The translations under genes and the position numbers were made by a program. A stretch of 64,000 nt of DNA from Marinobacterium rhizophilum (GTDB lineage Bacteria; Pseudomonadota; Gammaproteobacteria; Pseudomonadales; Balneatricaceae): NCBI RefSeq assembly GCF_024397915.1, contig NZ_CP073347.1, positions 4,650,001 to 4,714,000 on the forward strand. Direction: 5' to 3'. Shown here one piece after another: positions 55,257 through 63,466 of the stretch. Below the pieces are notes generated by a model. The model saw nothing but the letters and a program-made list of their open reading frames with translations. It ran no database searches and had not been told where the DNA came from. Positions within the stretch are counted from its first letter, which is position 1. Each line of letters begins with the position of its first letter.

Positions 55257-55988
55257 ATGAACCAACGTACCTTGCTGGGCGTGCTGACGCCCTCGTCCAA
55301 CACTGTGCTGGAGCCCCTGACCGCCGAGATGCTGCACGGGGTGCCGGATGTCAGCGCCCACTTTGGCCGCCTCAAGGTGACCGAGATATCGCTGCGCGAC
55401 CAGGCCCTGAGCCAGTTCGACAACGCGCCCTTTGTGCAGTCCGCCCGCCTGCTGGCCGATGCGCGGGTGCAGTCCATCACCTGGAGTGGCACCTCGTCGG
55501 GCTGGCGCGGCTTTGGGGATGACGAGGCACTGTGCGAAGTGCTGCAGGGCGAAACCGGTATCCCGGCCTGCACTTCGGTGCTGGCGCTGAACGAGATCTT
55601 CCACAAGACCCGGGTGAAGAACTTTGCCCTGGTGACGCCCTACCTCGATGATGTGCAGGACCGGATCATCAACAACTACCGCGAGGCGGGCTTCAACTGC
55701 ATCGCCGAGCGTCACCTGGGAGACAAGGGCAACTTCTCCTTCTCCGAGTACAGCGAAGAGACCATCGCCGAGATGGTGCGCGCCGTGGCGGCGGAGCAAA
55801 GGCCCGATGCCATCACCATCTTCTGTACCAACCTGCGCGGCCCCCGGGTGGCGGCTGCGCTTGAAAAGGAGCTGCAGATTCCGATTTACGACAGCATCGC
55901 CACGGGCCTGTGGAAGGGCATGAAGCTGGCCGGCGCCGATACCCGGCGCATCCGGGGCTGGGGGTCGCTGTTCAGCGAGGTGGATTAG
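55257..55988 (+). CDS. Arylmalonate-decarboxylase-like / maleate-isomerase-fold protein
   Basis: 243 residues in the Asp/Glu racemase superfamily. Characterised Bordetella arylmalonate decarboxylase has GTS (74-76), Tyr126 and Cys188 as active-site elements and only one cysteine at the acid/base positions. Here Gly78-Thr79-Ser80 in WSGTSSGWRG, Tyr129 in TPYLDDVQDR and Cys190 in ITIFCTNLRG match that layout, and the end of the protein (GLWKGMKLAG, WGSLFSE) fits too. The other cysteine of the racemase pair is Ser/Gly here. It may decarboxylate or isomerise a malonate or maleate-like acid brought in by TRAP 4. The start is preceded by AAGAAGGA. Confidence 0.88.
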   Translation: MNQRTLLGVLTPSSNTVLEPLTAEMLHGVPDVSAHFGRLKVTEISLRDQALSQFDNAPFVQSARLLADARVQSITWSGTSSGWRGFGDDEALCEVLQGETGIPACTSVLALNEIFHKTRVKNFALVTPYLDDVQDRIINNYREAGFNCIAERHLGDKGNFSFSEYSEETIAEMVRAVAAEQRPDAITIFCTNLRGPRVAAALEKELQIPIYDSIATGLWKGMKLAGADTRRIRGWGSLFSEVD

Positions 55989-55994
55989 CGACCA

Positions 55995-57270
55995 GGGGCA
56001 GCGCAGATGGGCAGGATGGGTGCAGCGGTGTAACTGCCTGGATTCGAACGGATACTGCGAGGCCTGTACGCCACGACACCCATCCCACGGAGCCCGGTTC
56101 AGACAAGTAGGATGGGTGCAGTGGCGTGGCTTTATGGAATTAAACGGCTACCGCGAGGCCTGTACGCCACGAAACCCATCAGGTTTCAGGATGGCAGGTG
56201 CTGGCTGGTAGCATCGATGATGGGTTACACCGCCGTATGCCTCTGTGCCGGCCGGCCAGTAAAGAGGCAGGGCGGTTGCACCCATCCTACGGAGCTCGGT
56301 TCAGATAGGTAGACAGGTAGACAAGTAGGATGGGTGCAGTGGCGTGGCTTTATGGAATTAAACGGATACCGCGAGGCCTGTACGCCACGAAACCCATCAG
56401 GTTTCAGGATGGCAGGTGCTGGCTGGTAGCATCGATGATGGGTTACACCGCCGTATGCCTCGGTGCCGGGTTGTCAGGCAAGAGGCAGGGCGGTTGCACC
56501 CATCCTACGGAGCTCGGTTCAGATAGGTAGACAGGTAGACAAGTAGGATGGGTGCAGTGGCGTGGCTTTATGGAATTAAACGGATACCGTGAGGCCTGTA
56601 CGCCACGAAACCCATCAGGTTTCAGGATGGCAGGTGCTGGCTGGTAGCATCGATGATGGGTTACACCGCCGTATGCCTCGGTGCCGGGTTGTCAGGCAAG
56701 AGGCAGGGCGGTTGCACCCATCCTACGGAGCTCGGTTCAGATAGGTAGACAGGTAGACAAGTAGGATGGGTGCAGTGGCGTGGCTTTATGGAATTAAACG
56801 GATACCGTGAGGCCTGTACGCCACGAAACCCATCAGGTTTCAGGATGGCAGGTGCTGGCTGGTAGCATCGATGATGGGTTACACCGCCGTATGCCTCGGT
56901 GCCGGGTTGTCAGGCAAGAGGCAGGGCGGTTGCACCCATCCTACGGAGCTCGGTTCAGATAGGTAGACAGGTAGACAAGTAGGATGGGTGCAGTGGCGTG
57001 GCTTTATGGAATTAAACGGATACCGTGAGGCCTGTACGCCACGAAACCCATCAGGTTTCAGGATGGCAGGTGCTGGCTGGTAGTATCGATGATGGGTTAC
57101 ACCGCCGCATGCCTCTGTGCCGGCCGGCCAGTAAAGAGGCAGGGCGGTTCCACCCATCCTACGGCTGTGCATATGGGCAGGATGGGTGGAGCGGTGTAAC
57201 TTGTTGGAAAGTAAACGGATACGGCGAGGCCGGCACGCCGCGTAACCCATCACCGGTTTCGCATCCTGGA
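55995..57270. repeat. Tandem array of 218-bp double-hairpin units
   Basis: Five units start at 56105, 56323, 56541, 56759 and 56977 with AAGTAGGATGGGTGCA, exactly 218 bases apart, flanked by shorter divergent copies (56008 and 57177). Each unit holds two hairpins. In hairpin 1, GATGGGT-N3-GTGGCGT pairs with the arm ending in ACCCATC. In hairpin 2, GATGGGTTACACCGCC pairs with GGCGGTTGCACCCATC. Units 1 and 5 share a GCCGGCCGGCCAGTAAAG loop. Units 2-4 share a GGGTTGTCAGGCAAG loop. This looks like a palindromic repeat (GTAGGATGGGT type, known in several proteobacteria) amplified between older outer units. Open frames here are repeat products. Confidence 0.92.
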
Positions 57271-57370
57271 TACTTCCATGGTGGATTGCACCGCCTTACA
57301 CTTCGCCGTTGTTATTCATGAACGCTGCCCGTTTGGTATTTTCCATCCAGTGGTGCAAAGGAGTGTAGTC

Positions 57371-58279
57371 ATGGTGTGGTTTCTGCCGCTGGGATTGTGC
57401 CTGGCCATAGGGGCGGCTCTGTTGCTGCCGGGCCCTGGGGAGGCGCTGAATCAGCTGGGCCTGCCGGCGCTGCTGGTGGCACTGATCTTCCTGATCAACG
57501 GCATGCAGACCCGCCTCTCGGGCCTCAGGCTCGAGCCGCGCTTTGGTGCCACCTTCGTGGCGGCGGCCCTGATCAGCCTGCTGCTGTCGCCGCTGCTGGG
57601 CTGGCTGATCGTGCGGGTCAGCGGGGTGGATGCCAGCCTCGGGCTGGGGCTGCTGGTCATGGCGCTGGTGCCGCCGACCCTGTCGTCCTGCATCGTGCTG
57701 ACCCGGGTGGCCGGCGGCAAGGCGGTCTGGGCGCTGTTCCTGACCCTGGGTCTGAGTTTCCTCGGCATCCTGACGATTCCGCTGCTGCTCAGCACCCTGG
57801 TGGGCAGCAGCATCGAGCTCTCGCCCTGGCCGCTGCTGTTCAAGCTGCTGCAAATCGTGCTGCTGCCCTTTGTGTTGGGCCTGCTGCTGCGGCCCCTGTT
57901 GACGGCCCTGGCCGAGGCGCCCTGGCTCGGGCTGGTGCCTACCGCCAGCGTGATTGTCACGGTCTGGATTACGCTGTCCGCCAGCGCGGCGGCCTTGTAT
58001 CAGCTCGCCCTGCCGGCGCTGGCGGGCATCGCCGTGCTGGCCTTTGTGCTGCACGGGTTGCTGTTGCTGCTGGGCATGCTGGCGGCGCGGCTGCTGCACC
58101 TGGAGGCGGGGGAGCGCAGTGCGCTGATGCTCACGGCCTCGCAAAAGACCCTGCCGGTGGCGGTCAGCGTGCTGGTGGGGCTGGGGGCACCGACCGGCGT
58201 GGCGGTGATCAGCTGTATCCTGTTCCACTTGCTGCAGTTGCTGTTCGACTCCCTGCTGGCGCCGCGGTTGCGGCGCTGA
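57371..58279 (+). CDS. BASS family (bile acid:sodium symporter-like) transporter
   Basis: 302 residues, nine to ten helices. Family pattern: LIFLINGMQTRLSGLRLEP near the second helix, VMALVPPTLSSCIVLTRVAG near 105-125 (the unwound crossover region), and LTASQKTLPVAVSVLVGLG near 260. The start at 57371 is set by GGAG. A longer frame of 31 residues runs into the repeat array. It may carry a carboxylate with sodium. Downstream 58280-58762 has no gene but two low-complexity arrays and an operator-like site. Confidence 0.88.
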   Translation: MVWFLPLGLCLAIGAALLLPGPGEALNQLGLPALLVALIFLINGMQTRLSGLRLEPRFGATFVAAALISLLLSPLLGWLIVRVSGVDASLGLGLLVMALVPPTLSSCIVLTRVAGGKAVWALFLTLGLSFLGILTIPLLLSTLVGSSIELSPWPLLFKLLQIVLLPFVLGLLLRPLLTALAEAPWLGLVPTASVIVTVWITLSASAAALYQLALPALAGIAVLAFVLHGLLLLLGMLAARLLHLEAGERSALMLTASQKTLPVAVSVLVGLGAPTGVAVISCILFHLLQLLFDSLLAPRLRR

Positions 58280-58340
58280 TTTCGACAGGTGCGCAGCGCC
58301 GGCGCCTTTCATCGAGTGCCATCTCCTGTCTGCGGGTTGT

Positions 58341-58429
58341 TCGTGATTTGTGAGTCGTGATTTGTGAGTCGTGATTCGTGATTCGTGATTTGTGATTCGT
58401 AAATCGTGAGTCGTGAGTCGTGAGTTGTG
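58341..58429. repeat. Heptamer array GTGATTN/GTGAGTC
   Basis: About twelve degenerate copies of TCGTGAT / TTGTGAG / TCGTGAG, same family as the valS 3' array (5021-5078) read on the other strand. Confidence 0.85.
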
Positions 58430-58435
58430 CCTGGC

Positions 58436-58507
58436 TTTCCCTTGCCCCTTGCCCCTTGCTCCTTTCTCTCCTTGCCCCTTGTTTCCCGTCCCTTGCCCCT
58501 GTCTTTT
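58436..58507. repeat. Low-complexity CTTGCCC array
   Basis: Inverse-complement form of the GGGCAAG units at 17054 and 51882. It lies seven bases after the heptamer array, the only place where both families occur together. Confidence 0.85.
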
Positions 58508-58635
58508 GCCGACCGCATCCAAATTTTTTCCTGTTGATGCAGTTCGATTTATTCCTTTTATCATCTAAATATATAGCTGAATCAGTAAGTTAACATTGAT
58601 GTTAACGCTACCTTTATGCGAAATAAAATATATTG

Positions 58636-58646
58636 CATTCATAATT
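58636..58646. promoter_or_regulatory. CATTCATAATT site before the hydantoinase operon
   Basis: One mismatch to AATTCATAATT, in an AT-rich stretch 117 bases before the dihydropyrimidinase start. Fits the proposed GntR regulon. Confidence 0.45.
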
Positions 58647-58762
58647 ATATCGGGAGTAGGATGGTTTAACGCTTAACGAACGGGAAGCGGAGCTGGCCGC
58701 AGAGCCTCTGGTTGTTAATCACAGAGGCGAGCCGGGCAGCCGCTTTCAAGAGAGGAATCACC

Positions 58763-60241
58763 ATGTCTGATCTGTCGTCGCCTTCCCTGGCGCAGCCCCA
58801 AACCCCCTCCCAACCTGACGCCCAGGCCCTGTTCGACCTGGTGATTCGCAACGGCCAGGTGGTGACCGCCGCCGATAGCTCCCATTGCGATATCGGTATC
58901 CGCGACGGGCGCATCGTGGCCCTGGGGGAAAACCTCGGTGCCGGCCGCGAAGAGATCGACGCCAGCGGCAAGCTGGTGCTGCCGGGTGGGGTGGATGCCC
59001 ACTGCCACCTGGACCAGCCCATGCCCGAGGGCATGAAGATGGCGGATGACTTTGCCAGTGGCACCCGCTCCGCCGCCTGTGGCGGCACCACCACCCTGAT
59101 TCCCTTCGCCGCCCAGGAAAAGGGCCAGTCGCTGCGCGCCGCGGTAGAGGACTATCACCGCCGTGCCGAGGGCAAGGCGCTGGTGGATTACGCCTTTCAC
59201 CTGATCGTGACCGACCCCACTGAAACGGTGCTCAAGGACGAACTGCCCCAGCTGATCCGCGAGGGCTGCACCTCGTTCAAGATTTACATGACCTACGACG
59301 ACCTCAAGCTCGATGACGGCCAGATCCTGGACGTGCTCAGCGTGGCCCGCAACGAAGGCGCCATGGCCATGATCCACGCCGAAAATTCCGACTGCATCGG
59401 CTGGCTCACCAAGCGCCTGCTGGATGCGGGCCATACCGAGCCGCGCTACCACGCCGCCGCCCGCCCCATGCTGGTGGAGCGCGAAGCGACCCACCGGGTT
59501 ATCGCCTACGCGGAGCTGGTGGATGTGCCGATCCTGATCGTCCATGTGTCGGGGCGCGAGGCGGTGGAGCAGATCCGCTGGGCGCGGGGCCAGGGGTTGA
59601 GCGTGTTCGCCGAAACCTGCCCGCAGTACCTGTTCCTCACCGCCGAGGATCTGGGCATCGACGGTTACGAGGGGGCCAAGTGCGTCTGCAGCCCGCCGCC
59701 ACGGGACGAGGCCAACCAGCAGGTGATCTGGGATGGTCTCAGCGATGGCCTGTTCACCATCTTCTCGTCCGACCACGCGCCCTTCAACTACGAGGACCCG
59801 CTGGGCAAAAAGCCCGGCGGCAAGGAAGTGGACTTCCACTATATCCCCAACGGCATTCCGGGGCTGGAAACGCGCCTGCCGCTGCTGTTTTCCGAAGGTG
59901 TGGGCAAGGGCCGCATCAGCATCAACCGCTTTGTCGAGCTCACCGCCACCAACCCGGCCAAGCTGTACGGCCTCTACCCGCAAAAAGGCAGCATCGCCGT
60001 GGGGGCCGACGCCGACCTGGTGATCTGGGATGCGCAGCGTGAAGTCACCATTACCAACGCGCAGCTGCATCACGATGTGGATTACACCCCCTACGAGGGC
60101 ATGCAGGTCACCGGCTGGCCCGAAACCACCCTGTCCCGGGGCGAGGTGGTCTGGGGCAACGGTGCCCCGAGCCAGGCCAGGGGCCGCGGCCGCTTCCTGC
60201 CCTGCGGCAAGCCCGAAATGGCCAGGCCGCGGGTGCGCTAG
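58763..60241 (+). CDS. Dihydropyrimidinase / D-hydantoinase
   Basis: Zinc amidohydrolase that opens dihydropyrimidine or hydantoin rings to N-carbamoyl products, 492 residues. Metal set: His80 and His82 in VDAHCHLDQP, carbamylated Lys173 in CTSFKIYMTY, His205 in AMIHAENSD, His261 in LIVHVSGRE and Asp337 in IFSSDHAPF. PNGIPGLETRLP is a family hallmark. The first 20 residues are a non-conserved leader. The start at 58763 follows AGAGAGGAA. First gene of an operon with an aminotransferase and a TRAP set, behind an AT-rich operator-like site. Confidence 0.95.
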   Translation: MSDLSSPSLAQPQTPSQPDAQALFDLVIRNGQVVTAADSSHCDIGIRDGRIVALGENLGAGREEIDASGKLVLPGGVDAHCHLDQPMPEGMKMADDFASGTRSAACGGTTTLIPFAAQEKGQSLRAAVEDYHRRAEGKALVDYAFHLIVTDPTETVLKDELPQLIREGCTSFKIYMTYDDLKLDDGQILDVLSVARNEGAMAMIHAENSDCIGWLTKRLLDAGHTEPRYHAAARPMLVEREATHRVIAYAELVDVPILIVHVSGREAVEQIRWARGQGLSVFAETCPQYLFLTAEDLGIDGYEGAKCVCSPPPRDEANQQVIWDGLSDGLFTIFSSDHAPFNYEDPLGKKPGGKEVDFHYIPNGIPGLETRLPLLFSEGVGKGRISINRFVELTATNPAKLYGLYPQKGSIAVGADADLVIWDAQREVTITNAQLHHDVDYTPYEGMQVTGWPETTLSRGEVVWGNGAPSQARGRGRFLPCGKPEMARPRVR

Positions 60242-60333
60242 CGCGTTCAAAACCGAACTCATTCAGCAACTGTCATTGAGCACGCCGGTGCGCGGCCTTG
60301 CCCGCACCTTTTATAACAACAAGGAGAACGCGA

Positions 60334-61539
60334 ATGACTTACCGAAGTGGCCGCCATTTTTTGCAGATTCCAGGGCCCAGCAATGTGCCCGATCGCATTC
60401 TGCGGGCGATGGACAAACCCACCATGGATCACCGCGGGCCGGAATTCGCCGAGCTCGGAAAAACGGTGCTGGCCGGGATGCAACAGATCTTCAAGACCGA
60501 GAACCCGGTGGTGATCTACCCGGCCTCCGGCACCGGGGCCTGGGAAGCCGCGCTGGTGAATACCCTGAGTGCCGGTGACCGGGTTCTGATGTGTGAAACC
60601 GGCCAGTTCGCCACCCTGTGGCACGGCATGGCGCAAAAGCTTGGGCTCGATGCCGAGTTCATCGACGGTGACTGGCGCCACGGTGTTGATCCGGCGGCGG
60701 TACAGCGCCACCTGAGCGAAGATCGCGATCACCAGATCAAGGCGGTCTGCGTGGTCCATCACGAAACCTCCACCGGCGTGACCAGCGATGTGGCGGCGGT
60801 GCGTCGTGCCATCGATGCCGCCGGTCACCCGGCGCTGCTGCTGGTGGATACCATTTCGGGCCTGGGCTCGGTGGATTTTCGCACCGATGAGTGGGGCGTG
60901 GATGTGGCCATCACCTGCTCGCAGAAAGGCCTGATGATGCCGCCGGGCCTGAGCTTCAACAGCATCAGCGCCAGGGCGCTGCAGGCTTCGAAGCAGGCGG
61001 GACTGCCGCGTTCCTACTGGGGCTGGGACGAGATGCTGCAGCACAACGCCAGGGGCTATTTCCCCTATTCACCGGCCACCAACCTGCTGTACGGCCTGAA
61101 GGAAGCCATCGCCATGCTGCTGGAAGAGGGGCTGGATAACGTCTTTGCCCGCCATGCCCGCTTCAGCGAAGCCACGCGCCGTGCGGTGCGAGCCTGGGGA
61201 CTGGAGGTGCTGAGCCTGGTGCCCTCCGAGCACAGCAATGTCCTCACCGCCGTGCTGATGCCCGAAGGCGAAAGCGCCGACCGGCTACGGGCGGTGATTC
61301 TGGAAAACTTCGACATGTCCCTGGGCACCGGGCTGAACAAGCTACAGGACCGGGTGTTCCGCATCGGCCATTTGGGAGATTTCAACGATCTCAGCCTGAT
61401 CGGCACCCTGGGAGGCATCGAAATGGGCCTGAGTGCCGCCGGCATCAGCCATAACAAGGGCGGCGTGCAGGCCGCGCTGGATTACCTGGCCGAGGTGGCC
61501 GCAGGCGGGCAGGACTGCGCAAGGCAGCGGGTCGCCTGA
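60334..61539 (+). CDS. Class V aminotransferase (serine/ureidoglycine-glyoxylate type)
   Basis: PLP enzyme of 401 residues. It begins RSGRHFLQIPGPSNVPDRIL, typical of serine-glyoxylate and (S)-ureidoglycine-glyoxylate aminotransferases. PLP-binding Lys198 is in AITCSQKGLMMPPGLSF, with Asp172 in LLVDTISGLGSV. Such enzymes transfer an amino group to glyoxylate or a keto acid. Next to a hydantoinase and TRAP, purine or ureide breakdown is a reasonable guess. Which substrate is open. Ribosome site AAGGAGAA before the ATG. Confidence 0.92.
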   Translation: MTYRSGRHFLQIPGPSNVPDRILRAMDKPTMDHRGPEFAELGKTVLAGMQQIFKTENPVVIYPASGTGAWEAALVNTLSAGDRVLMCETGQFATLWHGMAQKLGLDAEFIDGDWRHGVDPAAVQRHLSEDRDHQIKAVCVVHHETSTGVTSDVAAVRRAIDAAGHPALLLVDTISGLGSVDFRTDEWGVDVAITCSQKGLMMPPGLSFNSISARALQASKQAGLPRSYWGWDEMLQHNARGYFPYSPATNLLYGLKEAIAMLLEEGLDNVFARHARFSEATRRAVRAWGLEVLSLVPSEHSNVLTAVLMPEGESADRLRAVILENFDMSLGTGLNKLQDRVFRIGHLGDFNDLSLIGTLGGIEMGLSAAGISHNKGGVQAALDYLAEVAAGGQDCARQRVA

Positions 61540-61674
61540 TGAATGCGGGCGCCGGCGGCTTGCGGCCGGCGTCCATCCTTCGTCGTTCAAGACGAAATGC
61601 TCGACCGCATACCGCGGAGCAGCTTGCAGGCAGTTGTCCTGGCAGCTCGATTATAAAAATAAGGAGTCATTGTC

Positions 61675-62712
61675 ATGAAAAAAACACTACTGGCCGCAGT
61701 ACTGGGTGCCTGTATCGCTGGCGCGCCGGCGATGGCGCAAGAGGCGGTAAAGCTGAGGGTTGTGGGTCAGCCCCTGGCCACCGGCCTGATCCAGAAAAAC
61801 AAGGAGCAGCCGTTCTTTGAAACCCTGCAGGCCAAAACCGGCCTGCCCATCGAGGTGAACTACAAGCCGCTGGATACCACCGGCATCAAGGACGTGGAAG
61901 AACTGCGGGTACTGAAGTCCGGCATGTTCGACCTGGTATCGCTGCGCATGTCCCAAGTCTCCCGTGACGAACCCACTATCCTGGGGCTCGACCTGGTGGG
62001 CCTGAGCCCGGACTACAAGGCCGGGCGCGACGTCGCCGACAAGTACAGCAAGGTGGTGGATGCGCGCCTGCAGGAGCGCTTCAACACCAAGCTGCTGGGC
62101 GTCTGGCCCTTCGGCCCCCAGGTACTCTTCTGCAAGCACCCCATCGCCAGCCTGTCCGATGTGAAAGGCCTGAAGGTGCGCGTCTATGACCAGAACCTGG
62201 CGCAGTTCGTCGAGTCCGTGGGCGGCATTCCGGTACCGCTGGGCTTTGGCGATGTGCACCAGAGCCTGGCGCTGGGCGTGGTGGACTGTGCCATCACGGG
62301 CCCGAGTTCCGCCAACTCCGCCGGCTGGCCGGAAGTGACCACTCACGTGCTGCCGCTGGCCTTCCAGATGGCGCTCAATGGCTACGGTATCAACCTGGAC
62401 ACCTGGAACAAGTTCACGCCTGAGCAACAGCAAACGCTACAGGGCGCCTTCGATACCCTGGTGGATGATATCTGGGCCTATTCCGAAGAGCTGTTCGATG
62501 ATGCCGGGCGCTGCAACGTGGGCGCCACGCCGTGCAACACCGGAACCAGCTTCACCCTGACCGAGGTGCCGGTGAGCGACAGCGACATGGCATTGCTGCG
62601 CAACGGCGTGAAGGAAGTTTCCTACCCGACCTGGTCCGAAGTCTGCGACAAGACAAATCCGCAGTGCTCGGCTGACTGGAAAAAAGTACTCGGCGAGTCC
62701 GTAGGACTGTAA
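61675..62712 (+). CDS. TRAP transporter substrate-binding protein (DctP), system 5
   Basis: 345 residues with signal peptide (residues 1-22, ending PAMA). Ligand arginine in LKVRVYDQNLAQFV. ALGVVDCAITGPSS is the conserved segment. The C-terminal third has two closely spaced cysteine pairs (CNVGATPC and CDKTNPQC), rare in DctP and perhaps disulphide-bonded. Ribosome site AAGGAGTC. Linked to the hydantoinase and aminotransferase. Confidence 0.93.
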   Translation: MKKTLLAAVLGACIAGAPAMAQEAVKLRVVGQPLATGLIQKNKEQPFFETLQAKTGLPIEVNYKPLDTTGIKDVEELRVLKSGMFDLVSLRMSQVSRDEPTILGLDLVGLSPDYKAGRDVADKYSKVVDARLQERFNTKLLGVWPFGPQVLFCKHPIASLSDVKGLKVRVYDQNLAQFVESVGGIPVPLGFGDVHQSLALGVVDCAITGPSSANSAGWPEVTTHVLPLAFQMALNGYGINLDTWNKFTPEQQQTLQGAFDTLVDDIWAYSEELFDDAGRCNVGATPCNTGTSFTLTEVPVSDSDMALLRNGVKEVSYPTWSEVCDKTNPQCSADWKKVLGESVGL

Positions 62713-62797
62713 CGCCGGAGTGCGCGGGCCGGGGGCCGTTTCTCCGCCAGGAGGATCACCCCGGCCTGTTTTTTCACGACCAGAGTGAGGTGTCTTG

Positions 62798-63466
62798 ATG
62801 AAACGTATAGAGACGATCGCCAGCATGATTTTCGGCGCAGTTTTCCTGCTGCTGTCCGTGCTGGTCTCGGCCGAAACGGTTCTGCGCAAATTTTTCAGCA
62901 TGTCCCTGCAGGGCGCCGATGAACTGGGCGGCTATGCCCTGGCCGTGGGCGGCACCCTGGCGTTCTCGCTGGCGCTGCTGGGCCGTACCCATATTCGAAT
63001 TGACCTGTTCCACGAGCTGCTGCCAAGGAAGATGCAGACCGGCCTCAACTGGCTGTCGGCGGTGCTGATGGCGGCCTTTGCCGCCACCCTGTGCTGGACC
63101 ACCTTCAAGGTCATCGGCGAAACCAGGGACTACGGCAGCACCGCCGCCACGCCCTGGGCCACCCCGCTGATTTATCCACAGGGCGTCTGGTTTGCCAGCA
63201 TCGCAACCTTTGCCCTGGTGTCCGCGGGCTTTGCCCTGCGCGCCACCTGGCTGCTGTTCAGCGGTAACCACGACACTCTCAATACCGAGTTCCACCCCAA
63301 GGGTGTGTCCGAGGAGGTGAAGGAAGAGCTGGAAGATTTTGAACACCGCTCTCAGGCGCCGGATGAATCCCGACATGAGGCCAGGGACGCTGCGTCGGCG
63401 CAAAACCGGACGCAAGCCCCGCTCAAGACAGCGGGCGTAACAGGCACTGCGGGGGCCGCAAAATGA
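62798..63466 (+). CDS. TRAP transporter small permease (DctQ), system 5
   Basis: 222 residues, longer than the other DctQ proteins of the window because of a charged C-terminal tail (about 165-222) after four helices. FSMSLQGADELGGYALAVGG is the family block. The ATG at 62798 is preferred over a TTG one codon earlier. Confidence 0.86.
   Translation: MKRIETIASMIFGAVFLLLSVLVSAETVLRKFFSMSLQGADELGGYALAVGGTLAFSLALLGRTHIRIDLFHELLPRKMQTGLNWLSAVLMAAFAATLCWTTFKVIGETRDYGSTAATPWATPLIYPQGVWFASIATFALVSAGFALRATWLLFSGNHDTLNTEFHPKGVSEEVKEELEDFEHRSQAPDESRHEARDAASAQNRTQAPLKTAGVTGTAGAAK

Noticed and set aside
53802..55799. Long open frame opposite the TRAP 4 permease genes
   Set aside because: Composition is low in hydrophobic content and rich in H, Q and G, the usual antisense shadow of membrane proteins.
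56040..56060. GGATTCGAAC resembling a tRNA T-loop
   Set aside because: No acceptor, D or anticodon stem can be folded around it. It is part of the outer repeat unit.
56112..56530. Two 66-residue near-identical frames
   Set aside because: They are translations of repeat units and contain no conserved domain. Each ends at the next unit.
55995..57270. CRISPR-like array
   Set aside because: The 218-bp units have no unique spacers of 30-40 bases between short repeats, and no cas genes are present.
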